DNA of 64,000 nt from an uncultured Armatimonadota bacterium (lineage in GTDB: Bacteria; Armatimonadota; Armatimonadia; Armatimonadales; Armatimonadaceae). Positions within the stretch are counted from its first letter, which is position 1; each line of letters starts with the position of its first letter. This document shows, piece by piece, positions 9,238 to 19,142 of the stretch. The stretch spans positions 62,001-126,000 of the forward strand of contig CAIVZM010000065.1 of the NCBI GenBank assembly GCA_903910385.1, in the 5' to 3' direction. The position numbers and the translations under genes are program-made. The notes below the pieces were generated by a model. It was given only the letters and a program-made list of their open reading frames with translations. It was not told the DNA's origin and ran no database searches.

Positions 9238-10381
9238 TTGTCCGTCCTTTTTTCGCGTGAAATATCCCTCGCGGCTACCCGTGAGAGGGAGAGATGACCC
9301 GATTCCTGCTCTGAAACAATGCCTGGGCGAAGACAAAGATCAGAAAAGTAACCGTGATCCAAAGATTCCATTACCGGAGACCCGATAAGAGAGTATTAAG
9401 ACACAATCTAATATGCTGTAAGGCAAGACAACGTATCAGACGGTCTTATTATACCCGTATAAATCGCACTTTTAAACAATCCCGTACTGATATTTTTATT
9501 TCTATTATCTGGTCACTGCTACCCCTATGGCAAACCAGTATTATATACAAAAATAGATTTCAAATTTGCACAGCGTATCGATTATTACTTTTTTCGGATA
9601 TCCCCTGAGCATCTTACAATGAACACGAACTCATTGGATTCATTTTGCATCATAATTTCTCTGCCACAAAACTTGCCAAGACCTGCGTGTACTCGATGCC
9701 ACCCGGCAGGAATTACTTACTATCGCAGCGAATAGTATTGTACATCTTAACATCATTGGCATCTTTAACAGCATCCCAATTAATGCTATTTAATTCTATC
9801 TCCCACGGCGTCCCGGACTCCCATCGCAAAACATATGTCTACATTCATTACCTATTACGTATACACAATATCATCATCTAAATTATAGTTTCTGGAAATC
9901 AATACTGTCCATATGTTTAGAAAACGCATAGACGTGGTATACTTTAGATTGTTAATACAGATTACGCCCATTTGTATTTAACATAAGTTGCAATGTGTTT
10001 CATTCATCATAGTGAATCGTTTTGATTAAACTTTCAATAATTCGCAATTTGAGTTTCCGTAGCGATACTTTTGATATAGTTTCGATTCTTTTGATATAGT
10101 TTCGATTCTAACGATATCAACGATTGATTTGATACCTTCAACTTTTCCGCGACGATCGATGTATAAACTATCCATTCTTACTTTTATAGGGTACGGTTAG
10201 TTGACATTGTGAAGTGAATCGCCATTGACTGAATAAGATAGTTCAGTTTTGCGATTCAAAAACAGTTCTGACGAATCACTGACGGTCTGTTAAAGGGATG
10301 GACAAAGGTTTTTCTACTCGATTCGCAACGTAGCATCTCCAGTAGGACTCGTGTGTAAGCATATTAGGGAGGGCGTGCATA
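9238..10381. other. AT-rich intergenic region, about 1.1 kb, upstream of the exopolysaccharide locus
   Basis: No convincing gene is seen on either strand: the short open frames lack ribosome binding sites and read as low-complexity sequence. The stretch is markedly more AT-rich than the flanking genes. It holds a tandem 20-bp repeat (10068-10107), a TTGACA hexamer at 10201-10206 without a convincing -10, and the ribosome binding site AGGGAGGG just before the first locus gene. The likely role is regulatory DNA plus a long untranslated leader. Confidence 0.6.
10068..10107 (+). repeat. Tandem 20-bp direct repeat in the leader region
   Basis: Two exact adjacent copies of CTTTTGATATAGTTTCGATT occupy 10068-10087 and 10088-10107. 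They are followed by the related CTAACGATATCAACGATT. They lie about 275 bases before the first exopolysaccharide gene and could be tandem regulator sites. Confidence 0.85.
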
Positions 10382-11080
10382 ATGGAAAACCAGATTATTA
10401 AGGGCAGCGGTGTCTCCAGTTCCTTAAGAGCAGCATCAAGCAGTGACAATCGCAACCAAGTTGTTGTTGCAAAGCCGACTACTTATCTGATGGCGAAACG
10501 GTCACTGGATGTCGTTGGAGCTTTTGTGGGATTAATCCTGCTGGCGCCTGTGTTTTTCATCGTCGCCATACTGGTGAAATGCACCAGTAAAGGACCGATT
10601 CTCTTTTGCCAGAAGCGGTGGGGACAGGGCGGGTCGACATTTACCTGTTATAAGTTTCGGACGATGGTCACGAATGCTGAGGAAATACTGAAGAAGAACC
10701 CGGAGATGATGAAGGCTTTCGAGAAAGACTTTAAAATAAAGAACGACCCTCGAATCACTCCTATCGGAAACTTCCTCCGTAAATCAAGCCTTGATGAAAT
10801 TCCGCAATTATTCAATGTCTTCCTCGGTGATATGAGTTTGATCGGACCGAGACCAAAGCTTACGCCGGAGCTCGAAAAATACCATATTTATGGACCCAAA
10901 GTCCTGTCGGTGAAACCGGGATTGTCCGGGCTGTGGCAGATTAGCGGACGTAGCGAAACCAGCTACGATGAACGTATCGCTTTGGATGTAGAGTATGTAG
11001 ATCGATGCAGTATGCTTCTTGATTTGAAACTTATCTGCCAAACGGTCATTATCGTCATCGCTAAGCGCGGTGCAGTATAA
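10382..11080 (+). CDS. Sugar transferase (monotopic undecaprenyl-phosphate phosphoglycosyl transferase)
   Basis: The protein has 232 residues. It starts polysaccharide repeat-unit assembly by moving a sugar-1-phosphate from a nucleotide sugar to undecaprenyl phosphate at the inner membrane. It has the single re-entrant helix (about residues 40-62) and the bacterial sugar transferase core: KFRTM, KSSLDEIPQLFNV, DMSLIGPRP and GLSGLWQISGR. The large N-terminal membrane region of WbaP/WcaJ is absent, so it is the short monotopic type. It is the first gene of the exopolysaccharide locus, with the strong ribosome binding site AGGGAGGG upstream. The sugar it transfers cannot be read from the sequence. 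Confidence 0.9.
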   Translation: MENQIIKGSGVSSSLRAASSSDNRNQVVVAKPTTYLMAKRSLDVVGAFVGLILLAPVFFIVAILVKCTSKGPILFCQKRWGQGGSTFTCYKFRTMVTNAEEILKKNPEMMKAFEKDFKIKNDPRITPIGNFLRKSSLDEIPQLFNVFLGDMSLIGPRPKLTPELEKYHIYGPKVLSVKPGLSGLWQISGRSETSYDERIALDVEYVDRCSMLLDLKLICQTVIIVIAKRGAV

Positions 11081-11183
11081 AACCTGCTGTTTGATGGGTA
11101 GTTATAATGGAGTATCTATTCCCAATACGCTAGCGAAGTGACAAAACCAGAAAATTGTTCGCATTTGGGAAGGATTTAGGAAT

Positions 11184-12152
11184 ATGATAAAAGCGTTGGT
11201 TGCAGGTGGTGGTGGCTTCATCGGCGGGTTTCTCGCGAAGGAATTGATTGAAAAGGGTTACTCCGTTCGCGTAGCGGATGTTAAGCCCATGACCAACTGG
11301 TATCAAGTGCATCCGGAAGCGGAAAACTTCCATCTTGATTTACAGAACCTGGAAGCCTGCCGTCAAGCAGCCGACGGTATGGATGAAGTTTACAATCTTG
11401 CCGCCGATATGGGCGGTATGGGCTTCATTGAAAACAATAAGGCCCTGTGTATGCTCAGCGTCCTGATCAACACCCACCTTTTGATGGCGGCGCGGGAAAA
11501 GAACGTTCAGCGCTTCTTTTTCGCCTCCTCCGCCTGTGTCTACAACGGCGAAAAGCAGACTGACCCCAATAACCCGGGCTTAAAAGAAGAAGATGCCTAC
11601 CCTGCACTGCCTGAAGATGGTTATGGTTGGGAAAAGCTGTTCAGCGAGCGTATGTGCCGCCACTATCGTGAAGATTTCGGCCTGACCACTCGCGTCGCCC
11701 GTTTTCACAATGTCTATGGCCCATTGGGAACCTATAAAGGCGGACGTGAGAAGGCCCCGGCAGCAATGTGCCGAAAAGTCATTGAAGCGAAGATGTCCGG
11801 AAAACACGACATTGAAATCTGGGGCAATGGCGAGCAATCTCGTAGCTTCATGTTTATCGATGACTGCGTTTTTGGCATCGATCGCATCATGCGAAGCGAT
11901 ATTCTTGAGCCAATCAACCTTGGCAGTTCTGAAATGGTTACCATTAATCAGCTGGTTGACATCGTTGAAGATATCGCAGGCATCAAACTCAACCGGCAGT
12001 ACAATCTGGGTGCGCCAAAAGGCGTCAATGGTCGCAATAGCGATAACACGCTCATACAGAAATATCTGGGATGGGAACCGAGCATTTCACTTCGTAAGGG
12101 AATGGAAAAAACCTATCACTGGATCTATGAACAGATGGTCAAAGAAAACTAG
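11184..12152 (+). CDS. GDP-mannose 3,5-epimerase-like NAD-dependent sugar epimerase
   Basis: This 322-residue extended SDR enzyme has the Rossmann loop GGGGFIGG at residues 8-15. Several stretches match the plant-type GDP-mannose 3,5-epimerase closely: DMGGMGFI, SSACVY, YGWEK (catalytic Tyr and Lys), GTYKGGREKAPAA, RSFMFIDDC and GRNSDN. That enzyme converts GDP-D-mannose to GDP-L-galactose or GDP-L-gulose. The family-specific GGREKAPAA segment argues against a generic epimerase. It lies early in the exopolysaccharide locus, and the Gmd/Rmd pair further along would use the same GDP-mannose pool. The exact product remains inference. Confidence 0.8.
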   Translation: MIKALVAGGGGFIGGFLAKELIEKGYSVRVADVKPMTNWYQVHPEAENFHLDLQNLEACRQAADGMDEVYNLAADMGGMGFIENNKALCMLSVLINTHLLMAAREKNVQRFFFASSACVYNGEKQTDPNNPGLKEEDAYPALPEDGYGWEKLFSERMCRHYREDFGLTTRVARFHNVYGPLGTYKGGREKAPAAMCRKVIEAKMSGKHDIEIWGNGEQSRSFMFIDDCVFGIDRIMRSDILEPINLGSSEMVTINQLVDIVEDIAGIKLNRQYNLGAPKGVNGRNSDNTLIQKYLGWEPSISLRKGMEKTYHWIYEQMVKEN

Positions 12153-12246
12153 AATAGATCTCCTCTTCGTCACCCATTCGCCAGCGGCGAATGGGTGACG
12201 CCGCTTGAAATATCTTCTTGATACACTCTTCACAAGAATTTTTCGC

Positions 12247-13449
12247 ATGAAAATCCTCGTTCACGATTATACCGGGCATCCCTTTCAGGTACAGTTAAGC
12301 AGAAACCTTGCGTCACGCGGACACAATGTTCTCCATGCGTACTCCTCTTCTTTTTTGACGCCACAGGGCGCAATGCAAAAGACGGAAAAGGACCCTCCCG
12401 GCTTCAATACGACGCCCATTCGTCTCAAAGAGCAGATTGATAAACAAAATCTGTTCAAGCGACGAGAACAAGAGCAAGAGCATGGCAGGAGTGTCTCCAG
12501 GATTATAGAAGAATTCAATCCGGAAATCATTCTTTCCGCCAACAGTCCTCTGGAGAGCCAGAAGATTCTTCAAGCGACCGCTCGACGTAAGAGTATCCCG
12601 ATGGTCTACTGGCTGCAGGACATTCTCGGAGTCGGTATGCACATGTTACTCAAGGACAAGGCTCCTATTATCGGCGATCTGGTGGGTCGTTATTACCGCA
12701 AACTTGAGGAATCGCTGTTAAAGGAATCCGCCGCTATCGTCGCGATATCGGAAGATTTCACCTCGGTGTTACTCCCGATGGGAATTGCTCCCGCAAAAAT
12801 TCATGTTATCGAGAACTGGGCTCCGTTGGATGAAGTGCCTATGCGCCCTAAAAAGAATACATGGACGGAAAAGCTGGGTTTAGACAACACTTTTAATTTT
12901 GTCTACTCCGGCACTCTCGGTATGAAACACAATCCCGGTCTCCTGAGCGCTCTTGCCTCCGCCTTTCTGGATAAACCCGATGTGCGGGTGGTCGTCATTT
13001 CCGAAGGTCCGGGACGGCAATGGCTGGAAGAGCAAAAAAGGGAAAAGAAGCTAGATAACCTGCTCCTGATGGATTTCCAACCCTTCGCGGATGTCCCCAA
13101 TGTCCTTGGAGGCGGCGATGTGGTAATCGCCATCCTCGACCCCTCGGCGGGCATTTTCTCTGTACCTTCAAAAGTCATGACCTATATGTGTTCCGGGCGT
13201 GCAATGTTACTGGCAATCCCGCTGGAAAATCTGACGTCTCGCATCGTCGGGAAAAATGAAACGGGTCTTACCTGCGCTCCAACCGATGAAGCAGGTTTTG
13301 TCAAATCCGGACGCACGCTTTATAACGATGCGGCGGTCCGACAACGGATGGGCGTCAATGCTCGCGCTTACGCGGAACGAGCATTCGATATTGACGCTAT
13401 CTCCGACCGCTTTGAAAAAGTGTTTGAACTGGCGGCAAAACTTCATTGA
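12247..13449 (+). CDS. Glycosyltransferase family 4 protein
   Basis: The protein has about 400 residues with a GT-B fold. The N-terminal acceptor domain begins MKILVHDYTGHP. The C-terminal nucleotide-sugar domain has NFVYSGTLGMKHNP, VVISEGPGR and SVPSKVMTYMCSGRAML, where GT4 enzymes of the WcaI/colanic-acid type carry their donor-site motif. I prefer the ATG at 12247, since the upstream ATG at 12205 adds 14 residues before the natural beta-strand start. The GT4 class is clear; donor and linkage are not. Confidence 0.82.
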   Translation: MKILVHDYTGHPFQVQLSRNLASRGHNVLHAYSSSFLTPQGAMQKTEKDPPGFNTTPIRLKEQIDKQNLFKRREQEQEHGRSVSRIIEEFNPEIILSANSPLESQKILQATARRKSIPMVYWLQDILGVGMHMLLKDKAPIIGDLVGRYYRKLEESLLKESAAIVAISEDFTSVLLPMGIAPAKIHVIENWAPLDEVPMRPKKNTWTEKLGLDNTFNFVYSGTLGMKHNPGLLSALASAFLDKPDVRVVVISEGPGRQWLEEQKREKKLDNLLLMDFQPFADVPNVLGGGDVVIAILDPSAGIFSVPSKVMTYMCSGRAMLLAIPLENLTSRIVGKNETGLTCAPTDEAGFVKSGRTLYNDAAVRQRMGVNARAYAERAFDIDAISDRFEKVFELAAKLH

Positions 13450-13450
13450 T

Positions 13451-14068
13451 ATGATTGAAACCATGGACAATAAACACTTATCAGACATAAATCTTTCCAA
13501 TGGCACAGAACCTCAAGTAGATTTATCAAAATATAAAAACCCACCGAATCTTGATAAGGGAAGAAGTATTTTCTTCATCGCTCTATGGTATTTGATGAAT
13601 GCACTTTTTCTTCAAAATCCTATCAACCCGTTCTCAAGGGTTAAGATATTTATTTTAAAACTATTTGGATGTAAAATAGGTCGCAATGTCCTTCTTAAAC
13701 CTAGCTTGAACGTAAAATCTCCATGGTTCCTAGAAATAGGAGATAATGTGTTTATTGGGGAGAAAGTTTGGATCGATTGTTTAGCGCCAGTCCGAATTGG
13801 GAATAATGTTTGCATATCACAAGATGTGTATATTTGTTGTGGTAATCATGATTGGAAAGATCCAGCTTTCGGCAAAAGCGTTTATCCGATTATTATAGAA
13901 GATGGTTCTTGGATAGCCACACGTTCCACGCTGCTTCCTGGTTCATATGTCGCTTCACATGTTGTAATCTCTGCTGGTACGGTGCTTGCTAAATCGACAG
14001 AACCGTACACGATTTATTCAGGTAATCCAGCTAAACCCATTAAAAAGCGCATTATAACCTCAGGTTAA
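13451..14068 (+). CDS. Colanic-acid-type acetyltransferase (left-handed beta-helix, WcaF-like)
   Basis: The 205-residue protein has hexapeptide repeats from about residue 75 onward (IGRNVLLKP, IGDNVFIGEKVWID, IGNNVCISQDVYI). The acetyl-CoA-dependent active-site region is GNHDWKDPAF, with the histidine typical of WcaF/NodL relatives. The end of the repeat domain carries the usual YSGNPAKPIKKR. It probably O-acetylates a sugar of the repeat unit in the cytoplasm. The ATG at 13451 follows the stop of the preceding glycosyltransferase directly; a second ATG at 13463 is possible. Its base composition is more AT-rich than the preceding gene, hinting at separate acquisition. Confidence 0.82.
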   Translation: MIETMDNKHLSDINLSNGTEPQVDLSKYKNPPNLDKGRSIFFIALWYLMNALFLQNPINPFSRVKIFILKLFGCKIGRNVLLKPSLNVKSPWFLEIGDNVFIGEKVWIDCLAPVRIGNNVCISQDVYICCGNHDWKDPAFGKSVYPIIIEDGSWIATRSTLLPGSYVASHVVISAGTVLAKSTEPYTIYSGNPAKPIKKRIITSG

Positions 14069-14142
14069 TAATCCGAGGCCGTTTGATTTTCAATTCGCTC
14101 AGAATTAATTTCTTAACGAGAGATTAAAGAGTCTTTAAAGTA

Positions 14143-16323
14143 ATGTTGAACGAGTATATTGATATATTTCATCGGCGCCGCAATATCATACTGCAGGCAT
14201 TTGCACTTGCTTTTGGCGTTAGCGTCGTTATCGCTCTCTTTCTCCCACCCAAGTATCAGGCGAAGGCTTACCTTCTCGTAGACGCACCTACGTACAAAAT
14301 CAATCAGGTAGACGCTTCCAATCCATTGTCTGAGTTATTTCTGGTCAATCAAACTTACAAGATCGAGACTCAGGTTCGCCTACTGCAAGGAAATGATATT
14401 ATCGAAACAGTATCCAAGAAGCTGAGGACTCCAGTTGAAAAACTCCCTAAAGTCAGCGTCAAAGCAATCCGTGACACTGATATTATTGAGGTGTCTACAA
14501 CGCATACCAATCCAGTTCTAGCGGCTGATACTGCAAATTTCATACTCAAAACGTATATTGCGGACATTGCGGACGCCAACGGTCAGCAGATTAGATCCGC
14601 ACTGGATTTTACAAAGACTGGCGCTTTAAAAGCGCAGGCTGATCTTGAAGCTGCGGAACGGCAATTGAAAGGGTTTAAACAACGCTATAGAGTCACTGAG
14701 CTCGACAAAAATCGCGACTCACAGATAACCGCTTTATATGCTCTGAAAGATAAGTATCAGGACATTCAAAGCCGGTTGGCAGCCGAGAAAGCGCAAATAG
14801 CGGAAATCAAACGGCAGATATCAGAAGAGCCTATAACGGACTCATCGATTCTGACGGACTCAGCTGATACCAATGTACAAGCTACAGAGAATCAAATTGC
14901 AGCGCTGGAAGCTGAACGTGCTGGGTTATTGACACGCTATACACCGAACAATGTTAAAGTGGTAGCTGTAGATGCTCAAATAGCGAATCTTCGTGTTCAC
15001 CTGTCTGAACAACGCAGTTCCTTCACCTCAAGAAATCAACGCAAGAATCCCTTGTATAACGCGTTGCGTGACAGGCTGTTGCAGTCACAAGAGGATGCTA
15101 GCAGTTTCGCTACTCAGGCGGCGGAAATTTCTCGTCAGATGGCAATCGCTCAACAGCGACTTGAAAGTTTTCCGTCTTGGGAGCTTGAATTATCAAGACT
15201 TCAACGCCAGCTGGATATCAGCAAAGCGAACTATGCATTACTGACCGCTAAAAGAGAAGATTTACGTTTGCGTGAGCAGGCAAGTCGAGTTCCTGCTCGC
15301 ATCATGGAATCTGCAAGACCACCAGAGATCCCAACTCAAAGCCGATTATCATATATGATTCTTGGTGCAGCGCTTGGTCTTGGTATTGGAATTCTGCTGG
15401 CGTTGCTGCAGGAATACCTTGATGATCGAATCAATACTGTAGATGAAGCGGAACGCATACTGCAATTGCCAAGCCTTGGGATAATTCCGATGGTTGAGGA
15501 GTCGGGAATCCGACTGCTTCGGAATCGAAATTACTCTCCTATCGCGGAGGCATACCGAACCCTTCGAACCAATATCAATTTTGCCTCTGTTGATAACCCG
15601 ATTCGTACACTCATGATGACATCCACGAGCCCTGGGGAAGGAAAGTCTATGACAACTTCCAACCTTGCCTGTGTCATAGCGATGGATGGCAAAAAGGTCA
15701 TCCTGGTAGATACAGATCTTCGTCGTCCGACTGTCCACAAACTTTTTGGCCTCAAGAAAAAACCTGGTCTTACAGATATTTTGGTAGGCACTCATACTAT
15801 TGGCCAGGCGCTACAGCAAACGGAGGTGCCGGGAGTGATGGTAATTACTTCTGGCACGCTAGCTCCTAATCCTGCTGAACTTCTAGGATCAGAAGCAATG
15901 GGAAACTTCATCGAGGCGGTACGCGAGGCTGCAGATATGGTGTTGTTTGACGCTCCGCCAACTCTCGCCGTTTCTGACCCGGCCCTCCTTTCCAGTCGAA
16001 TGGATGGCGTCCTGTTTGTCATTAGCCATGGAGAGACCAAACGTGGAGCAGCCCGCCAAGCTATTTCCACATTGACACGCGCCCGGGCGAATACGATAGG
16101 CTTCGTACTAAATAAAGCGGATTCTACCGGGCGAGGGTATTACGGCGGGCATTACTATTATTCCTACACTTCCCTGCCTGAGAGTGATCAGGATGATAAA
16201 GAAGAAAGCAGTGCCTCCTTACCTTCGGGATTAGACAGCCAATCTGAACCTATGCCCTTGGCTGCCGGAACTAACGTAGATAAAATTGAACAATCTGGTA
16301 CAAAAGGAAAAGGTCAGTCGTGA
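14143..16323 (+). CDS. Polysaccharide co-polymerase / BY-kinase (Wzc-like tyrosine autokinase)
   Basis: The 726-residue protein is anchored in the inner membrane and controls polymer length and export. It has an N-terminal Wzz domain with a first transmembrane helix (about residues 18-38), a long periplasmic coiled-coil region (about 160-390), and a second helix near 402-422 preceded by the proline motif PPEIPTQSR. A cytoplasmic kinase domain follows. The kinase has Walker A SPGEGKS (about 492-498), Walker A' ILVDTDLRRP, and a C-terminal tyrosine cluster GRGYYGGHYYYSYTS that would be autophosphorylated. It overlaps the following export-porin gene by four bases (GTGA), implying coupled translation of the two partners. 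Confidence 0.93.
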   Translation: MLNEYIDIFHRRRNIILQAFALAFGVSVVIALFLPPKYQAKAYLLVDAPTYKINQVDASNPLSELFLVNQTYKIETQVRLLQGNDIIETVSKKLRTPVEKLPKVSVKAIRDTDIIEVSTTHTNPVLAADTANFILKTYIADIADANGQQIRSALDFTKTGALKAQADLEAAERQLKGFKQRYRVTELDKNRDSQITALYALKDKYQDIQSRLAAEKAQIAEIKRQISEEPITDSSILTDSADTNVQATENQIAALEAERAGLLTRYTPNNVKVVAVDAQIANLRVHLSEQRSSFTSRNQRKNPLYNALRDRLLQSQEDASSFATQAAEISRQMAIAQQRLESFPSWELELSRLQRQLDISKANYALLTAKREDLRLREQASRVPARIMESARPPEIPTQSRLSYMILGAALGLGIGILLALLQEYLDDRINTVDEAERILQLPSLGIIPMVEESGIRLLRNRNYSPIAEAYRTLRTNINFASVDNPIRTLMMTSTSPGEGKSMTTSNLACVIAMDGKKVILVDTDLRRPTVHKLFGLKKKPGLTDILVGTHTIGQALQQTEVPGVMVITSGTLAPNPAELLGSEAMGNFIEAVREAADMVLFDAPPTLAVSDPALLSSRMDGVLFVISHGETKRGAARQAISTLTRARANTIGFVLNKADSTGRGYYGGHYYYSYTSLPESDQDDKEESSASLPSGLDSQSEPMPLAAGTNVDKIEQSGTKGKGQS

Positions 16324-17612
16324 AGCAAATTTGGCATTACACAAAAATTATCATCATAGTAATCACCGCAGCAACACATTTGACTGGCTCTGCAAATGCT
16401 CAAACCACATCGGCAGGCACCAAAATAACGGGACCCCTGACAACTGTTGCGACACCTTCCTATCGTATTCAACCCGATGATGCGTTGGATATCAGCTTGG
16501 TTGGTGAATCAGATATGATGCGAAGCGTGGTCGTGCTTCCCGATGGAACTATCACATACCCCTACCTTGGAACATTCAAAGTATCGGGGTTAACGGTAGC
16601 GGAAGTCAACCAGCGTATTACAGCTCGGCTTGCTAAACAATTTGTCAACCCAAACGTCACTGTCAGCGTCAGCAAGCGACAAGAGAATTATGCAAGCGTC
16701 CTGGGTTCAGTAAAAACACCGGGCAAGGTTATTTTAAAAGATGGATGGCGCGTTCTGGAAGTATTAGCGGCAAGCGGCGGCCTTACTGTCGAGCGGAACG
16801 ATTGGGCGACAGCGACCCTCGTCCGCAACGGCGGTTTGGAAGCGATTCCTATTAATCTTGGAGCTCTTTTGAATAAGGCGGACTCATCGCAAAACTTCCC
16901 GGTAAATTCAGGAGATATTCTTCTGGTTAACGCCCTACAGCTGACTCAAACCCATGCCCAGATTCTGGGAGAGGTCACTCGTCCTGGTAGCTATCCGATT
17001 CCGTCAGATGGATCCATTGTAACTATGGTAGCTTTAGCTGGTGGCGTGACTCCCCAAGCGGCGCTCACTCGGGCTATTATTCGTCGAGAAGGCAAAGAAA
17101 TTCCTGTAGATTTGCTCCCCATCATTCGTAAAGGTCGCGAGGGTGTTACAGAGACTGCTTCGACAAACTCAACGTCATCGCCACGACTTCAACCAGGCGA
17201 CACCTTGGTTATCCCTGACAATGTCACAAGATTTGCAGTGCTTGGAGCGGTTACCAAGCCAGGGGCTATTTTATACCCTGAGGATAAAAGCATCAATGTT
17301 CTTGAAGCGTTATCTATGGCTGGGGGACAATCCAGCGATGCCGATATGCGTAAAGTCTATCTGATTCGATATAGTCCGAATGAAGTTAACAATGGTAAGT
17401 CTGTAAAGCCAATCAAGCTGGATTTGAGTGCTGATGCGCTTCGTGAATCTAATAGCAAAAAGAACAAAGAACAAAATAGCAAACAGACCCCATTACGAAT
17501 TACAATGTCTCCAGGCGACGTTTTGGTGATAGGGAGTAAAAATCCCAGAAACACCACGTGGCAAGATCTGGCTTTAGCTTCCCAACTTTTTGTTAATCTA
17601 CGGCGCTTCTAA
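16320..17612 (+). CDS. Polysaccharide export protein (Wza-like, SLBB domains)
   Basis: The 430-residue protein starts at a GTG that overlaps the kinase gene stop. The N terminus is a signal peptide (about residues 1-28), followed by the poly-export domain (YRIQPDDALDISLVGE, VLPDGTITYPYLG, ANQ-type beta region). Several SLBB segments follow (ASVLGSVKTPGKV, AQILGEVTRPGSYPI, FAVLGAVTKPGAI). It should form the periplasmic/outer-membrane channel for polysaccharide release together with the Wzc-like kinase. No lipobox cysteine is evident after the signal peptide, unlike E. coli Wza. Three full SLBB-like units make it longer than the shortest family members. Confidence 0.92.
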   Translation: MKQIWHYTKIIIIVITAATHLTGSANAQTTSAGTKITGPLTTVATPSYRIQPDDALDISLVGESDMMRSVVVLPDGTITYPYLGTFKVSGLTVAEVNQRITARLAKQFVNPNVTVSVSKRQENYASVLGSVKTPGKVILKDGWRVLEVLAASGGLTVERNDWATATLVRNGGLEAIPINLGALLNKADSSQNFPVNSGDILLVNALQLTQTHAQILGEVTRPGSYPIPSDGSIVTMVALAGGVTPQAALTRAIIRREGKEIPVDLLPIIRKGREGVTETASTNSTSSPRLQPGDTLVIPDNVTRFAVLGAVTKPGAILYPEDKSINVLEALSMAGGQSSDADMRKVYLIRYSPNEVNNGKSVKPIKLDLSADALRESNSKKNKEQNSKQTPLRITMSPGDVLVIGSKNPRNTTWQDLALASQLFVNLRRF

Positions 17613-17634
17613 GTTCATTAACCGATTATTTTCT

Positions 17635-19032
17635 ATGTCCACTCAACTTACTGGTCAACCTGTAATCAACCGTTTGGCAAAAAGTTTAGGTGCTCAAACA
17701 TTATCCCAGATAATGAATATGGCAATACAAATTTTCAGCGTTCCGATTTTTCTCCATTATTTAGGTATAAATCGGTATGGTGAGTGGTTGTTGCTCTCTA
17801 CAATTCCAACTTACCTTACAATGTCAGATCTAGGATTCGCGAATGCAGCGGGCAATGAAATGACAATGTTCGTATCTCGTGGCGAACGTAATATGGCCGT
17901 AAAAGTCTATCAAAGTGCATGGGCAATAGTAACAATTACCACATTTGTCCTATGTTTAATTATGATATTGATTCTTTCTCATATTTATTTGTCAAAGTAT
18001 CTAAACATTAAGGCTTTTTCAGATAACGAATCTTCGTGGATTCTTTCGATACTGATCGCGCAAGTGTTTTTTGCTTTACAATCCTCTCTTCTTGTTACAA
18101 TTTATCGGTGCGACGGTAATTATTCTCTGTCAGTTCTCCGGAGCGCATTCCAAAAGCTTGCAATGTTTATAGGGATCATAGTTTGCTTAATATCAGGTAT
18201 AGGTCTACTTGGAGGTTGCACGACATCTCTTGTCATTGAAATTATAACCAATCAAATTATTCGATATGATATTAAAAGTCGTAGTCCATGGATGACTTTT
18301 GGTTGGGCTGAAGCGGATGTCAGCACCGCGTTGCGCCTAGCAAATCCTGCTTTTGCTTATCTAACGCTACCACTCGGATGGGCTCTAAATTTACAAGGTA
18401 TGTCCTTTTTAGTTGGCACACTCCTAGGTCCTTCCGCTTTGGTTGTTTTTTCCACATTGAGAACATTGAGCCGTTTACCTTTCCAGATAACGAATTCTAT
18501 ATCAAATAGTATTTGGGTCGAAATGTCAGTCGCTTTCGGGAAAGGAGATATCCGTCTTGCTCGGACGCTACATAATCATGCTTGCCAAATTTCATTATGG
18601 TTAGTATTGATTGCAGTGTCATTCTTGTTCTTATCAGGCAAAATAATATATACTATATGGACACATGGAAAGACAAATTATGACCCCCTACTATTTTCGA
18701 TTTTGCTAATGGCTACGGTAGCATCATCAATCTGGCAGCCAAGTTCTATCGTTGCTGTCGCTCGTAATAAACACCAGAAATTCGCTCTAATATTCGTAAG
18801 CATCATCTGCCTTACTTTAATTGTCGCATGGAGTCTCGGATCGCGGCTTGGAATTACGTTTATTGGACTTTGTATTTTCTCTTGTGATTTTGTCATTTGC
18901 TTGTTTGTCATTCCAATGTCGTTAAGAATTTTGAACGAGGATACTGTTAGCTTTTTCCTCCAAATTATTTCTCCGCCTCGTCATTTAACTCAAAGAGTAT
19001 TTAGCAAGCTTTACCTGAACAAAACTAAGTAG
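17635..19032 (+). CDS. Polysaccharide flippase, Wzx/MATE-like
   Basis: The protein has about 465 residues and 12 or more hydrophobic segments. It would flip undecaprenyl-linked repeat units across the inner membrane. The opening GAQTLSQIMNMAIQIFSVPIFL and the following GEWLLLSTIPTYLTMSDLGF are typical of the polysaccharide transporter (PST/Wzx) family. I chose the ATG at 17635 because the ATG at 17590 lies inside the preceding gene. From here to about 20.3 kb the DNA is distinctly more AT-rich than the start of the locus, suggesting a different origin. Confidence 0.85.
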   Translation: MSTQLTGQPVINRLAKSLGAQTLSQIMNMAIQIFSVPIFLHYLGINRYGEWLLLSTIPTYLTMSDLGFANAAGNEMTMFVSRGERNMAVKVYQSAWAIVTITTFVLCLIMILILSHIYLSKYLNIKAFSDNESSWILSILIAQVFFALQSSLLVTIYRCDGNYSLSVLRSAFQKLAMFIGIIVCLISGIGLLGGCTTSLVIEIITNQIIRYDIKSRSPWMTFGWAEADVSTALRLANPAFAYLTLPLGWALNLQGMSFLVGTLLGPSALVVFSTLRTLSRLPFQITNSISNSIWVEMSVAFGKGDIRLARTLHNHACQISLWLVLIAVSFLFLSGKIIYTIWTHGKTNYDPLLFSILLMATVASSIWQPSSIVAVARNKHQKFALIFVSIICLTLIVAWSLGSRLGITFIGLCIFSCDFVICLFVIPMSLRILNEDTVSFFLQIISPPRHLTQRVFSKLYLNKTK

Positions 19033-19142
19033 TACTTTTGATCAATTTTTTATATCAGCGGTTAGTTTCAAAACAGTTTTCAAAATACGATGGGTAAGTG
19101 TGTCTTATCTAGTCACAAACCGTATTTTGATATCAATAGAAA

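Noticed and set aside
10068-10107. Possible CRISPR from the tandem 20-mer
   Set aside because: The two copies are adjacent with no spacer between them, and no cas genes are present in the window.
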